From Triops longicaudatus (Eukaryota; Arthropoda; Branchiopoda; Notostraca; Triopsidae), in assembly GCA_022885665.1 (NCBI GenBank), contig JAGQDJ010000049.1, positions 124,502-188,501 on the forward strand: 64,000 nt of DNA, in the 5' to 3' direction. A program made the translations under genes and the position numbers. Shown one piece after another: positions 24,722 through 35,648 of this stretch. Each line of letters starts with the position of its first letter. The first letter of the stretch is position 1. The notes below the pieces were generated by a model. That model was not told the DNA's origin and made no database searches. It saw nothing but the letters and a program-made list of their open reading frames with translations.

Positions 24722-25430
24722 ATGTTCTCCCGGTACCTCCGTTCGCCCACAAGGAGAACATTGGCTTTGTTACTGCTCGCTGTCAACTACTGGACGGCCT
24801 CGGGTAAGATAAGAATTTTCCTTCAGAAAAACCTTCGAATTAGGACTTTTAAGAGGGTGGTTCTGTATGCGATTGCTGTGTTGTGCATAGCTGCGTAAGA
24901 GGATACCATTCATCTTACGTTGCGGGTAAGCAAAAAGGAATCCCAAAACGAGCCGACGAAGAAGGGAAAAATTCTGGAAAGTACCAAACTGTCTCGGTTC
25001 GCTGAGCTGCTTATGATTTAACTTCAATGAAGCGTATTACGATGTTTTCTGCCAGGACTGGCAGGCAGATTTTCCGTTAGCTTGCCATTCAAACAGATGG
25101 GCCGCGGTACCGTCTTTTGTCTGGATTTATAGCCCACCCGCTCGCCAGTCTGCATTTTGTTGTTACATCAAAATTTATACCTTTGATGTTTCTCGTCGTA
25201 TTCGGGGGAGGTTTCACATTTTGTTTTTATCCCTTTTTCCATCCCTCTGGCAAACTCCAGCGTACCGGGAACCACCACTAGAAGCTTTGCCCGCTCGCGA
25301 GGAAGATTATGGACTACGGGATTACATTGAAACTGCCGACGAGCGCGAGGCAGCCAAACCCTTCGTTCTTCGTAATGAGCAGGAATTTCTGCAGCAACAG
25401 CAGCAAAAACCGCACATCCGACGCAAAAGA
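24722..25430 (+). other. Gene B signal peptide and propeptide (exons 1-2)
   Basis: Exon 1 encodes a basic N-terminus followed by the hydrophobic core LALLLLAVNYW, typical of a secretion signal. The start is the ATG at 24722; the frame upstream closes at 24701-24706 after a TTG, so no earlier ATG is available. Exon 2 (25261-25430) encodes an acidic, Glu-rich stretch, a five-Gln run and then PHIRRKR exactly at the exon 2/3 boundary. RRKR fits the furin consensus R-x-K/R-R, so the first 84 residues are probably removed during secretion. That is inference. Confidence 0.7.
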
Positions 25431-28400
25431 GTAAGCTCTTCCAAATAAGCTTTGTTTAGCGGAAGCTTTTAGCTCCCCATAAGTGGTACTAAATACTTCT
25501 TGCATTGACATGTTAAATCTGTTTGGGGTATAACAATGGAATTAACTTATAAATTTTCGTTCTTTTTTTCTTCGTTTCCTCATCTTTCTCCGCTGGTAGG
25601 CTGTTCCTCCTGTCGATATCAATTCTTTGACAGCATCTTTGGCCCAAGTTGGTAATACGCCCGTCTTCGTCCCGAATGGTGGAGCCGTATTCGCTTTGAC
25701 TATCAATATGTTTGGTATCGGTTCTGCCAATGCTGACACTTACGCAGAAATATTCACCGTTGATCCCTCAAATAACGTGACACAGTTTCACATTTGTGAC
25801 ATAAAAACGAGCAAAATTGGTTCAGCATTAACAACGCCTGGAAACATTAACATCACCAAATACACCAACGTACTCAACCCGTCATTCGTAAGTATTTATA
25901 CCAAGTATTTCAGCAAAAGGCGAAAAAAATTTCAACCAGTTTTGGTTCACAAACTCAGCACAACCACGACTTCCAATTATTTACTAGAACACGTTTGCGC
26001 ATTGCTCACTACGTTAACAATACGTCATCATGGTTTTTTAGAAATTAAGGTGAACCTTATTGTATAGGTTTCACTAATTGAATTTTACTATTTGAAAAAT
26101 GTCTGGGAAATCAGCTCCACAAGGAACAAAAATCTTCAGGGAATTCTAAGGTTCATAAAGAGACGCAGTGATTTTAATTCCTTACCACAATAGAATGCCA
26201 ATGATATAGGATGAATAAGGCGGGTAAAGGTTTTTACGACCCGTGTTGGCTTTTACGGATATTATTTCCGGATTTAAGAGACACTCACTTTGTTCACCTT
26301 GCAATATTCTGTCAAACGACTGAAGCTTGTTCCAAATTCATCAAGCATAACGTTATGGGATAACGTCGCGAACAATACTCTTTGAAACGGGTACACAAAG
26401 TAGATCGTAAAAAGGCAGCCAGTGCCTTCCTGGCATTTCTTCGCGAAATGCAAGAAGTGATATGCAACTAGGTAATAAAGCCTGCAGAAGCTTGTAGCAC
26501 GAGATAAATTGCTTATAAAAATAGCCATAGTCGCTTTGGTTCTGGTGGGAAGAGACGAAGAATTTTTAGAAGCCAGCTGCAAAGCTGTTTCATGTATACG
26601 TCGTTTTTTTATTTGAATTGCTGGTTTTGGAGTATTTGTTGGGTAGGTGTTTTCTTTAAATTTCACAGCAAAGAAATATAAGTAGAAATAGGATTATATA
26701 CTCGCGATGGGGTTTTGCTTTTCGCTATCCGCTTTTGTCGGTAGTATGAGTGTTGTGAAGGAAAGCGGCTTAAATTGTGTTTACTTGGCAAATAGGTAGA
26801 TCGGGTGCGCATTGATTTGGCGGGTGTTTATGCAACAACACCCGATACTGCATGCACGTCACTTTGCAATGTCACGTTCATCATGGCGGTCAAACTCGTC
26901 AATTCCACCACGGGTTCGTTCAATGTTTCCGCGGGTGTAGCGTACATCAACTCCACCTACATGCTCATCGGCCAACTACCTGTCACCGTCGCTACCGGGA
27001 CACCCAACGCTACCACGGACTATTCCTTCGCCTTGGCTGGCAATTTGACCGGCCCAGCGACGATTGAGCAAGGGGACGTGGGAATGTTCTCTGTCAACAC
27101 AAGCTTGAATCTGCCTCGTACTACGATCATGTTCTCCGTCTATACGGGGGACCAAATAGAAGACAAGTTTTCGATAGGCAACATCCGCATTAACAGAACA
27201 GGTTTTTGCTTCTCCTGCTACAGAAATATTTCCGGAGACAATTCTTCTGCTTATATCAGTCCGAGTTCCACGGGTGTTACGGTCTATAATTACAACCTAA
27301 CCACGGTCAATCTACTTAACTTCGGTGCAGATGCCTTTATTGATCCCGAAGACAGCATCTATTACGAGTTTGGTATTTACGTCCCACCTACCACACCAGC
27401 TGACACCAACCTCACTATTGCGGCAGAAGTAATCTTGGATAACGCAATTATTTGGACAGGGATATTGTACGTTGTCGTTAAACCTTTCGTTACTCAAACC
27501 CTAGGAGTCGTGACAAGTGTGACGGTAAGTTATATACGGTCTTTCGATTTCCGAGTTGTTTAAAACCTTTAGAAATAAGAAAAAATCAACTTACGTCGTA
27601 CTAGGGAGATGCAATATCTTCAACCAGTATTCCGGAACTCGGCTCAGCTTCTTTCCAAGTTAACGTTACTCTACCCACAGGCTATGTGGATGTCCCACTG
27701 GAGGTAGTTGGCGACAGCGGCTGTAAGTAGCACGAATAAATAAGTAGATGCTGATTTTCAGACACACGACTAGACAAACTATTGCTTAACAACTGCAACG
27801 TACATATTTAATGAGCGAATCTAGGTAGTCAAGAATTAACAATAAAAATAAAGTGGAACAGCAGCACAACTTTCGAAAAGAATTATAAAACTGACTAAAA
27901 ATGAAGGAAACCTCCAAGTCTACTTACGAAGGAATGATTATATTTTAGTGTCTAATTCCATAAAATCTTCCTAAGGCCCACTTTTCACCTTTCATTATTG
28001 CACTAAGACGCTTGTGAATTTCAGTCAGCTGATTTAATTTATCTTTTGTACTGATGCCACATAAACCTTGCAACTACATTTTTACGATAACACATGCTAC
28101 TTTTGCAGTGTTTCCATGCAATATACGGATTGTCAACCAAGGATTCAACATTCATTATCTGACGCCCGTCTTCTTGACCAAAACTATCTCAGCCGACAAT
28201 CAGACCATGAAGGTCAATTTTGGACGTGTAGTTGTCCGTCCCGAGGTAAAATTACTTTTACAAATCAGTCCGCAACTTTTGCGTATTGCTTACACGTTCT
28301 AGTCCGTCCAACCAGAAGACAGTCAATTCGTTCTAGAAATCTCTTTCCGTGTCCCAAGAAGTGCAACAACTGGTTCACACAGTTTCACAGTAACTGTTGG

Positions 28401-31400
28401 TGGCGCTACTTATTCAAACTCGGTGACGGTTACCGGCCCGGTAAGTCATAATACTTTTCCGTCTTAGTCGATGACTTTTACGTAGTTGCTGTTACTGATA
28501 TCTCATCCAACCAATATAGAGTTAAAAATTATCCATTGTATCCCCTGGTGCCATCTTGTGACAGTAATATTAAGCTTTACAAGATGGTATTCAATGCGGC
28601 GGTTTCTCGTTAGGTTACTTTACGCAAGGTTATCACATCACGCCTTCTCAAGAAAGCACCTAACGCCATCGCGTGGGGCGACGTCGCAAGAGCAAACTCG
28701 AAGCTCGCCGTCAAGAACTAAAATAAGAACACTTACTAGTCGATTCTCTGAATAGCCAAAGGAAGTGACAAAACCATCTATTCGTATAGTATTGCAATCA
28801 CAAGGCACAATGAAACTTTGATTCAAAGAGATAAGCTTACCGAAAATGTGAAAAATTACGTCTTAAAGTGATACATCTAATTCTTAGGTACTTCTATGAT
28901 AGAAGAAATAAACAATCTAAAAAATAATAAATACTTAGTATGCATATTTACCTTTCACGCCAATAACTCCCACATTTACAAGAGACAACAAAATCACTTG
29001 CTCACTTGAAAGCTTTGCTTGCCTTTGAAGCGCAACGCTTCTCGCGTGTTGATGTTGCTTCAAACTGCTCTTGTGACGTCGATGTGTGGCAAATTCAAAC
29101 ACTAAGTTATTCTGTTATCTCATATAGTGGCTAAATACGCCCTGCGCCATCTGTCGCCTTTTGATTGAAACTTCTCATTTCATTCTACGATTTCTCACTG
29201 ATTCCTAGGGAACAACAGGAGCCCCAACAGCGACCCTAACTTCACCGTGGGGTCCAAATTTATATGTTGGAGCTACATCACTCGCCGACTTAAAACTAAC
29301 CTTGGCGGGTGGTCAGGCTGCGCAAGATTTGAATATTGAGTTCTTCGGTGATCCGGCCCAAACTACAACTGACATACGAGTCTGCCGAGCTGAATTCAGT
29401 TTTGTTGGCAACGGGGTTCCGTGCTTGCAACCTTACGTTGCGAATTCCTCCAATATTTCGACTTACACTGTCAAGTATTAACTTTCCACCTTTACGTCCT
29501 ATTGTTCAACACTCCCATTCTGTGATCGTTCAATTTAGTTACCAATATGCGCCCTGGTTCACAAATCATAGCTACTTGCGAGCAGGGGATGTGTGTGCTG
29601 CTTCATCGCGTTCGATAAATGTAGCGAACGCCACTACTGACTACGTAGTGATGGCTAATGTAGCGTTCTACTTAGGTGCTCAATCTACCGTAACGTCAGG
29701 TAAGGGATCATAGAACTTATTTCAATCATTAAAGTAGGTGTACAAAAAAATACTGAAATGTCACGAACTTTGTATTTTTCCGATACAGGCACCTACAACT
29801 TACAAGCCAAGATTACAGCCAACGGTGTGGTCAGTACGGTAACTCTAGCTTATACGATCGCCACAACTGGATTCCCTACTACCATTCTACCATACGTTAA
29901 TATTGGCAATATGCTGTTTTCCGGCGTTATGTTGAACCAGACAGCTCCTTCGGGGTCACTAATGACGGGCCAAGTAGGCCTCATTCCCATTTTCCTAAAA
30001 TTCGCTCCACAGTCCAGACAACAGTACACCCTTTCGCTTAACTTAAACAACGCTAACATGGAGATCTGCAAAGTCGACCTTATACACGTGGGCCATGGTT
30101 TCGGTTGCGTGGACCCGAACTACCCTATTAAACGTGGCTTTGGCTATGTTAATACCTTTGACTATTATAATCGTACCCTAGCTTTCCTCAACTTTGGCAT
30201 CATTACGGATACAAGTACTAAAAAAATATATTTTTCTGCATTACTTAACACTAACTGTATTTTTTATTAGGCACTGAACCGTTTGTGCAGGACACACGCC
30301 CAGATTCTAACGCCATTGTGCTTGGAGTTTACGTCAAAGGAGCCGTGTCTGGCACTTCAGTGCTGTCCTTCTCTCATATGGGAACAAGCGAAGGATCCGT
30401 TACCTACAACATCTCGAGCAGTACACCTGCAGCGGTGGTAAAAAAAAAAAAAAAAAATACTGTTATAGGATTAGTACTCAGAGTTGAGCATTTACTCCAA
30501 CTCTGCAGCTCTAGCAGTTACTTTTTCTGCGTTCGATATTTACAGTGCAAACTTTTTATTTGTTTCAAAGACAGCAGCGCCGGTGCTGACTGGGCCATTT
30601 GACGTATTTACTATGAATGCGGCGAGCCCAGTCGTAATTGCCCCGGGCTATATTTCTGTCATTGGCTACAATGTTACTTATCCTGGTGCAGCCACGAGCA
30701 ACATGACGGTAAAAGTAGCACCTAGTGCCGGATCCGCTTCGTCACTCGAGATTGTTAGCGTACAAGTGACAACGGTTGGTCGAAATTACCCTTGTTTGAA
30801 CGCGTCAGCCGTTGCCGTTGGCACTCTTGTGAATTCAACCCTGACGGCAAGGTAAATTAAACGTCGATTTACAAGTTCGTCCAAAATGGCAAACAAATTT
30901 CTCCCAATTAAATTATTTTTTTTTCCTTCTAATTTGCGTTTACAGTGCGGGATTCTATTCAGAGTACAACATCCAATTTGATGTCTGCAAATACCCCTAT
31001 TCAAGCAAAGTAGAAGATAATCAGGTAGGATTTGACGATACCGAAATTTAGCATATGGGATAGTTTGTTAATTTACCTTGTCCACGTAGTTCCGCATAGA
31101 AATCGCTCTGCGTTCCGTACCTGGGTCTACAGCGACAAGCTTATCGGCAGATATACAAGTAGCTGGCGCGCCAGAAATTACCTCTACGAGCGCCACAGCG
31201 TCTTTATCGGCAACCGGAACGGCTCCGCCTGCCCCTGCCGCAGGGACAATCGCATTTGCATCGCTTACTACTGCCTCGCCCACTATCAATGTCGGAACTC
31301 CTGGATGGATTCCATTCGGAATTAAAATTCTTCCTGGCTTAACGGCCGATATGACGGTACACCAACGATTTTTCTATTTAATTCACTTTTCGAGACAAAC

Positions 31401-34400
31401 AATTTTTTCACGTTTTTCGATATTGCATTTATGACTAAAATTTTACTGGTACTCTTAGCTTGTTGTCACTATGCCCTTTGGTGCCAGCAATCGTGCTTTA
31501 ATGACTATCATGGGAGCAAGAATAAACCGTACCTTGACGGGTGTTAATGTCGTTGGAGTTGGCGACATTATTGATACCAACGTTATATATAGCGGATCAG
31601 CGTCTTTCCCGCAGCAAATTTCCAACGCTACGATTAACCTTAAGAATGTTACTAACACAGGTGCGAATTTGAAGGTCTCCCTGCGAAAAAATGTTCTCTG
31701 CACTTTTTAGTTACCTATTTACTTCTTCATTAATGAGTTTATTTTAATTTGGCTTAAAGGTTTCACATTTCGACAGCCGAATTACAACGTTGAAGACGAC
31801 ATGCTCTGGGTGGATGTCCAAGTTCTGATGACCGATGAAGCCGCAAATGTTGCTGGTGTGAATGTAACCGCTAGTGCAGATTTGCTTGTCGCGGGCACAA
31901 AAGTAAATAGTGTGGCAGGAAAATCAGTTGCTGTAGTGGGACGTGCCGTCACCCGGCAAACTGAAAGCGCTGATATCAGCGTTACGATGTGGCTTACTGA
32001 TAACACCACAACTACTTTCGCCCCTTTGTAAGTCCCTCTTCTGGATTGGTTTTATTAATTACTAATTCTTTAACTATTCTTTCCTTAATTTCACTCACCT
32101 TATTTCCATCGCTATTCTTCCTATTGTGACGGCTGCTTCAAAACACGTTTTTTCTTGCTGATTACAGTAACTAAAGCGCACTGCGTCCCGATACGCGTGT
32201 TTAGGAGTAAGAAAACTTTCTCCGGAGTAGCTAAAGAAAAACGAGATTACTTTGCGATCTATTTTTGCTTTTGTTAGCTTTAAGCTTCATTATATTGATA
32301 ATTTACACATAGACATTTAATATTTCGTTTTCATTTTAATTTACAGTCATTTTGTGTTCCTTAGGTCCACGATCTCTTTGTCCATGCTCGTTAAACACTT
32401 ACCAACCAGCTTAGCGGAAGGCTTAAGCACTACTATACGAGTGTTTTACCCACCGTTCATCTCCTACGTCAGTGGGACGGATGTAGTCGACACAAATAAA
32501 AGTTATTCGGCTATTGCAACGACAACCAGTGCTGATTCCTACCTTGACATCACATTCACCGAGTTTCTGTTCGCTGATATCGTATCAATCAATTTCACCC
32601 TCAGTGTTGACCCGAATGGATCTCGCCCGCCTGGCTCGCCCGATATACCGGCGTCCTTAGTGGCGCGGGTAATCTGCGCCCAAGAGCCATTCAGCTCTTG
32701 GCCCGCGTCTACTTCAACAATGTTATATTGCGGCAATGTTGCAACTCTCTATGTCATCGTTCAAGGCTTGGGTAACATTGTAGCGTCGGTTTTTTTTTTT
32801 CAGTGTGCAGAAAACTGAATTTTTTAAAATTGTCTTTACCCTCCTTCAGAAATCAGTTTTGTTCAGAAGCTTTGTTAAGTAAAAATAATGGGCAAGTTTT
32901 TGTTCACGTCTCTTTTCAGGATGCTGGTCACCGCTGGGCATGAGCCAGAGTGCGACGTCCGTCTTGACAGACTGCCAGATTACGGCATCTAGCGCCTTAG
33001 ATAGTAACCATATGCCGTCTATGGCAAGATTAGGAAGCACTACGAGTAAGTTTCCTATTACGTTCTTTCTCGGGTTCAAAATAAACATTTATTAAGCAAA
33101 TAATTATAAAGATTATTATTAATCTGTTATAAAAATTGCAAGAAGTCTTAGCCGTTTAACGGGTTGACTACGTTTTATCATGTCGAGCTATACACATATT
33201 TTTGACGCGTTTGGCAGTGTGGACACCGGCAGTACGTTCAGGATCATTCTGGGCTCAGCCGTACCTTCAAGTGGATTTTGAAGCCGCTGTGATCATCGCA
33301 GGTTTTGAAGACGAAGTCATTACTGGCCAAAAAAGCATTGAGAATTTCCGAGTCGATTACAGCTACGATGGAGTTAATTTCGTCCAAGGCGAAACCGTAT
33401 TCATAAAGCACAAAAAAGCGTGGGTCAAATTACTTCTATTTCTATGTTTGTTGTACAGGGAACTCTGTCAGCGTCAAACAGGACGTTTGTTTTGAATATC
33501 CGGCTTCAAGTACGCGCCGTTCGCTTAGTTGTGATCAGTAGTACTGGTAGTAGCCAGTATTTGGGCGTCCGTATGGAATGGTACGGCTGCCGCCTACCGA
33601 ATGGGGCGACATTAGCCGGTACTTTGACCGTACCGCCCACTATAGGTGCCTGCACCGCTGACCTGCACACTCGAATTTCGAGTTCTCCGAGAGACTGGCG
33701 TCATTTTGTCGTAGACGACAGTACCAACTTCGTGTATGTTTGCGACACTAATAGCGAAGATAACGTTATGAAATGTTGGGTCACTCCAGATGGCTCTCTT
33801 TGGAAAGGTAAATAGTTTCGAAATTTCTACTATCCAACCCATATACAGTGATTGCGGTAGTCAGCGATTGGTAACGTAGTTGCAGCAGAATTACGAAAAG
33901 AGATGAGATTCGTCTAAGACTTACGAAGAAAGAGTCGCGGAAGGGAAAAATGTGACAAAGCTTGTTTGCTTTTTTTTTTTGTTTTATTGCTATCCAACAC
34001 GTTATAACTGTTTTTCCATGTTATTTTCATTGAAATTAATATTTGAGCATCTTTTGGTTTAAATACTGTCTTACTGGTTAATTTAATTGTTTTTCCGTTT
34101 TATTTTATTTTTTTTTTGCTCTACTGGATATTTTTGTTTTCTCTTTTTCAGTCGCTCCAGCTTATGTTAATTTCGTTGCCGGTTACGACAGTGACAAGAA
34201 ACGTATCGTTGGGCAAGACTTTCAGCAACGTACTTGGTTAGCGACTCGAGATGGTAGCTTGTGGACTGTTTTACCGGACGCAGAAGCTTCCACAACCGTG
34301 AATGCTACCACTTTTAAAAGATCCAAAGTTGTACCTGGACAAAGTGCTGCAGATTTAAGCAGTCTCTCTTTGACTGACGGTTCATGGACTGGTAATTCAA

Positions 34401-34571
34401 AGTTTAATACCCTAAGTAGAGGCAAACTTGTAATATTCTAATATTTATGTTCTCTTCCTGTTATGTCTTTTGTATATGTCTTCTCTTCGTATAGCGGATT
34501 ATGTGGGCCTTAAGAAATCAAGTTCCTCTACATACAGCCTTAAATGGGATAACTGCTGTCCAACAAAATAA
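24722..34571 (+). CDS. Gene B: large secreted multi-repeat glycoprotein with discoidin (F5/8C) domain
   Basis: I assembled 22 exons: 24722-24803, 25261-25430, 25600-25887, 26796-27524, 27605-27722, 28109-28245, 28303-28440, 29209-29474, 29539-29699, 29789-30214, 30271-30437, 30571-30851, 30946-31024, 31090-31356, 31459-31660, 31760-32027, 32365-32771, 32920-33045, 33218-33396, 33459-33807, 34152-34391, 34495-34571. Every junction is GT..AG and keeps frame; the total is 5157 nt, 1718 residues. Order: signal peptide (1-27), propeptide ending RRKR (81-84), about eight beta-rich repeats (85-1395), F5/8C domain (about 1396-1541), and a tail with DGSLW repeats. I count about 36 N-x-S/T sequons and see no transmembrane segment, so it is probably an extracellular matrix or adhesion protein. 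Known for the family: F5/8C domains bind lipids or glycans. The last exon and the exon 15 donor (GTGCGA) are the weakest parts. Confidence 0.85.
25600..32771 (+). other. Gene B repeat region: about eight diverged NFG modules
   Basis: Exons 3-17 encode modules of roughly 130-200 residues. Each has a hydrophobic strand often ending LP.G or similar (FQVNVTLPTGY, LVVTMPFGA), a Gly/Asn-rich middle, then a signature of the form (V/L)NFG followed 8-15 residues later by D..(I/F)...(I/V).V. Clear examples are LLNFGADAFIDPEDSIYY, KVNFGRVVVRPE and FLNFGIITDTS; later copies are more diverged (NATINLKNVTNTG, NIQFDVCKYPY). The pattern recalls Ig-like beta-sandwich repeats of the bacterial DUF11 type, but I cannot claim homology. 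Introns fall inside modules at varying phases, so these are not simple one-exon duplications. Sequons are dense throughout and cysteines are few. Confidence 0.6.
30438..30570 (+). other. Gene B intron 11 with an 18-A tract directly after the donor
   Basis: The donor GT at 30438-30439 is followed by an uninterrupted run of about 18 A (30440-30457). The neighbouring exons are in matching phase 0, so the intron is supported by frame even though the donor is atypical beyond position +5. Confidence 0.6.
32920..33610 (+). other. Gene B F5/8 type C (discoidin) domain, exons 18-20
   Basis: The domain begins with CWSPLGM and the hallmark DCQITASS, continues with WAQPYLQVDF and the strand FRVDYSYDG, and ends with RLVVISSTGSSQYLGVRM then EWYGC. 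The first and last cysteines (about residues 1397 and 1541) are the conserved disulfide pair, and the ~145-residue length suits the family. It is split by introns at 33046-33217 and 33397-33458. The family binds phospholipids, collagen or glycans at the cell surface; the actual ligand here is unknown. Confidence 0.92.
33640..34571 (+). other. Gene B C-terminal DGSLW repeats
   Basis: After the discoidin domain the protein reads WVTPDGSLWK, then 38 residues later WLATRDGSLWT, then 42 residues later LTDGSWT. Aromatic/hydrophobic strands precede each (WRHFVVDD, YVNFVAGY). The spacing suits single blades of a beta-propeller, similar in style to tectonin repeats. Two consecutive exon ends fall right after the DGS(L)W motif in phase 1, so exon 21 (34152-34391) is a symmetric 1-1 exon. 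The last exon (34495-34571) ends DNCCPTK and stop; without the final splice the frame would instead stop at 34441. Confidence 0.55.
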
Positions 34572-34931
34572 CTCGTAGTCTAAAGATCATTCCAATACTT
34601 AAACTCAGTAGACCCTCGATTTCAGGATGCCTCAAGCTCTCTTTTAAATAGTACATTCTTATTCAGCAATTTTTGCGTTTAGATATTGATTCTCTGTTCG
34701 TTTTTATGTTACCTAAATTTCCTATACAAACGTTACATTTTTTACCCATTATGATATGTGTTTCTGTATCCACTATCCACTAACACTGCCTCGATATCAT
34801 TCAGATATTGTATGGATAATCAGATTCGGTAAGCACGTCCTCAGCTATAAGGTTCTCAAATTGAAGGTCTACTGTATACATATATATATTTTTCTGTTGA
34901 CATCTTCCCTTTTTACCCAGTTAGACTCTCT
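34572..34931. other. Gap between convergent genes B and F
   Basis: This AT-rich DNA includes a short TA-rich run near 34877-34890. I see no open frame of note. The 3' untranslated regions and polyadenylation sites of gene B and of the possible gene F should lie here or just beyond, but I cannot assign a polyadenylation signal with confidence. Confidence 0.4.
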
Positions 34932-35285
34932 TTAGGCTTGCTCACAAAGTTGCTGTGATAATACACGGGTTTTCTGGCCTCTGGACTCGGAGTGCCAATC
35001 ACAAAAAGACGTCGTTTCTTTTTCTGTCCTCTCTTTTTTCTTTCGACGACGACAATGCATAAAGATGACGGTCGTAGCCAAGGTCGTAAAAAGCCCGAAA
35101 TAACGCTGAGCAGTAATTAGTTCACTCGTTCTGCTGCTACAAACAGGCGCAGATTTGCATTGACGTAAGAGACGTCCGGCACCTTCGTAACGCTTTGCGT
35201 CGGCACCGACTTCACGTGGTACACGAGGATATTTGAGTTGGCTCCGTTCTGTGTCACGCTGGTACGTCCTCCCGTCTTCGGGCAA
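34932..35285 (-). other. Overlapping frame with transmembrane-like segment and basic stop-transfer
   Basis: This frame overlaps gene F exon B, one base out of register. Its 3' half encodes YFGLFTTLATTVIFM followed by HCRRRKKKER and a short tail ending at 34932, the layout of a type I membrane anchor. The 5' half reads as an Arg-rich, less protein-like sequence. If the gene F ectodomain joined this tail (by an unseen splice, an indel in the assembly or a disrupted gene), the product would be membrane bound. Confidence 0.25.
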
Positions 35286-35648
35286 TCTGCCAACGCTGAC
35301 TCACACAGCCTGCCAAATCCGAACTCTAACCCTAGATCTCGACTCCGGAAATTCCGATGAAGCATTCTTTCCAAGCAAGCGACGCGAGCTGTTTCATCCG
35401 GTTAAGCAAATAAATATTTCGCCCTATTGCAGTCTTAACATACTTGCCACATACATAGCAACACCCAGTCTCGAACATTTGCGGTACATCCTCATTTGGA
35501 CCGAAATGCGACTTAATGACGCCCAGTCGCCCTTGACTCAGAAGCTTTAGCTTAGCCGATGATAAACCATCTGAGAACGAAGAGAATGGTTGAAGAGCAA
35601 CCTGGCTTGACGTAAAACTTGGATTCCTCGTGCGTACCAAGCAAACGT
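35117..35648 (-). CDS. Gene F (candidate): last two exons of an unrecognised, cysteine-containing protein
   Basis: Exon A (35648-35444) ends at a good donor AA|GTATGT in phase 2. Exon B (35309-35117) starts after GGATTTGGCAG in the matching phase, ends in TAA, and has G/C-rich third codon positions. The join gives about 132 residues, including SHFGPNEDVPQMFETGCC and, across the splice, VCGK|LCESALADCP, with six cysteines in all. The intron is 134 nt. I do not recognise a domain. The acceptor of exon A (CTGTAG) lacks a good pyrimidine tract, and no upstream exon or start is established; a minus-strand frame at 36060-35875 (61 codons) is a possible but phase-unproven partner. It converges on gene B, the ends being about 545 nt apart. 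Confidence 0.4.
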
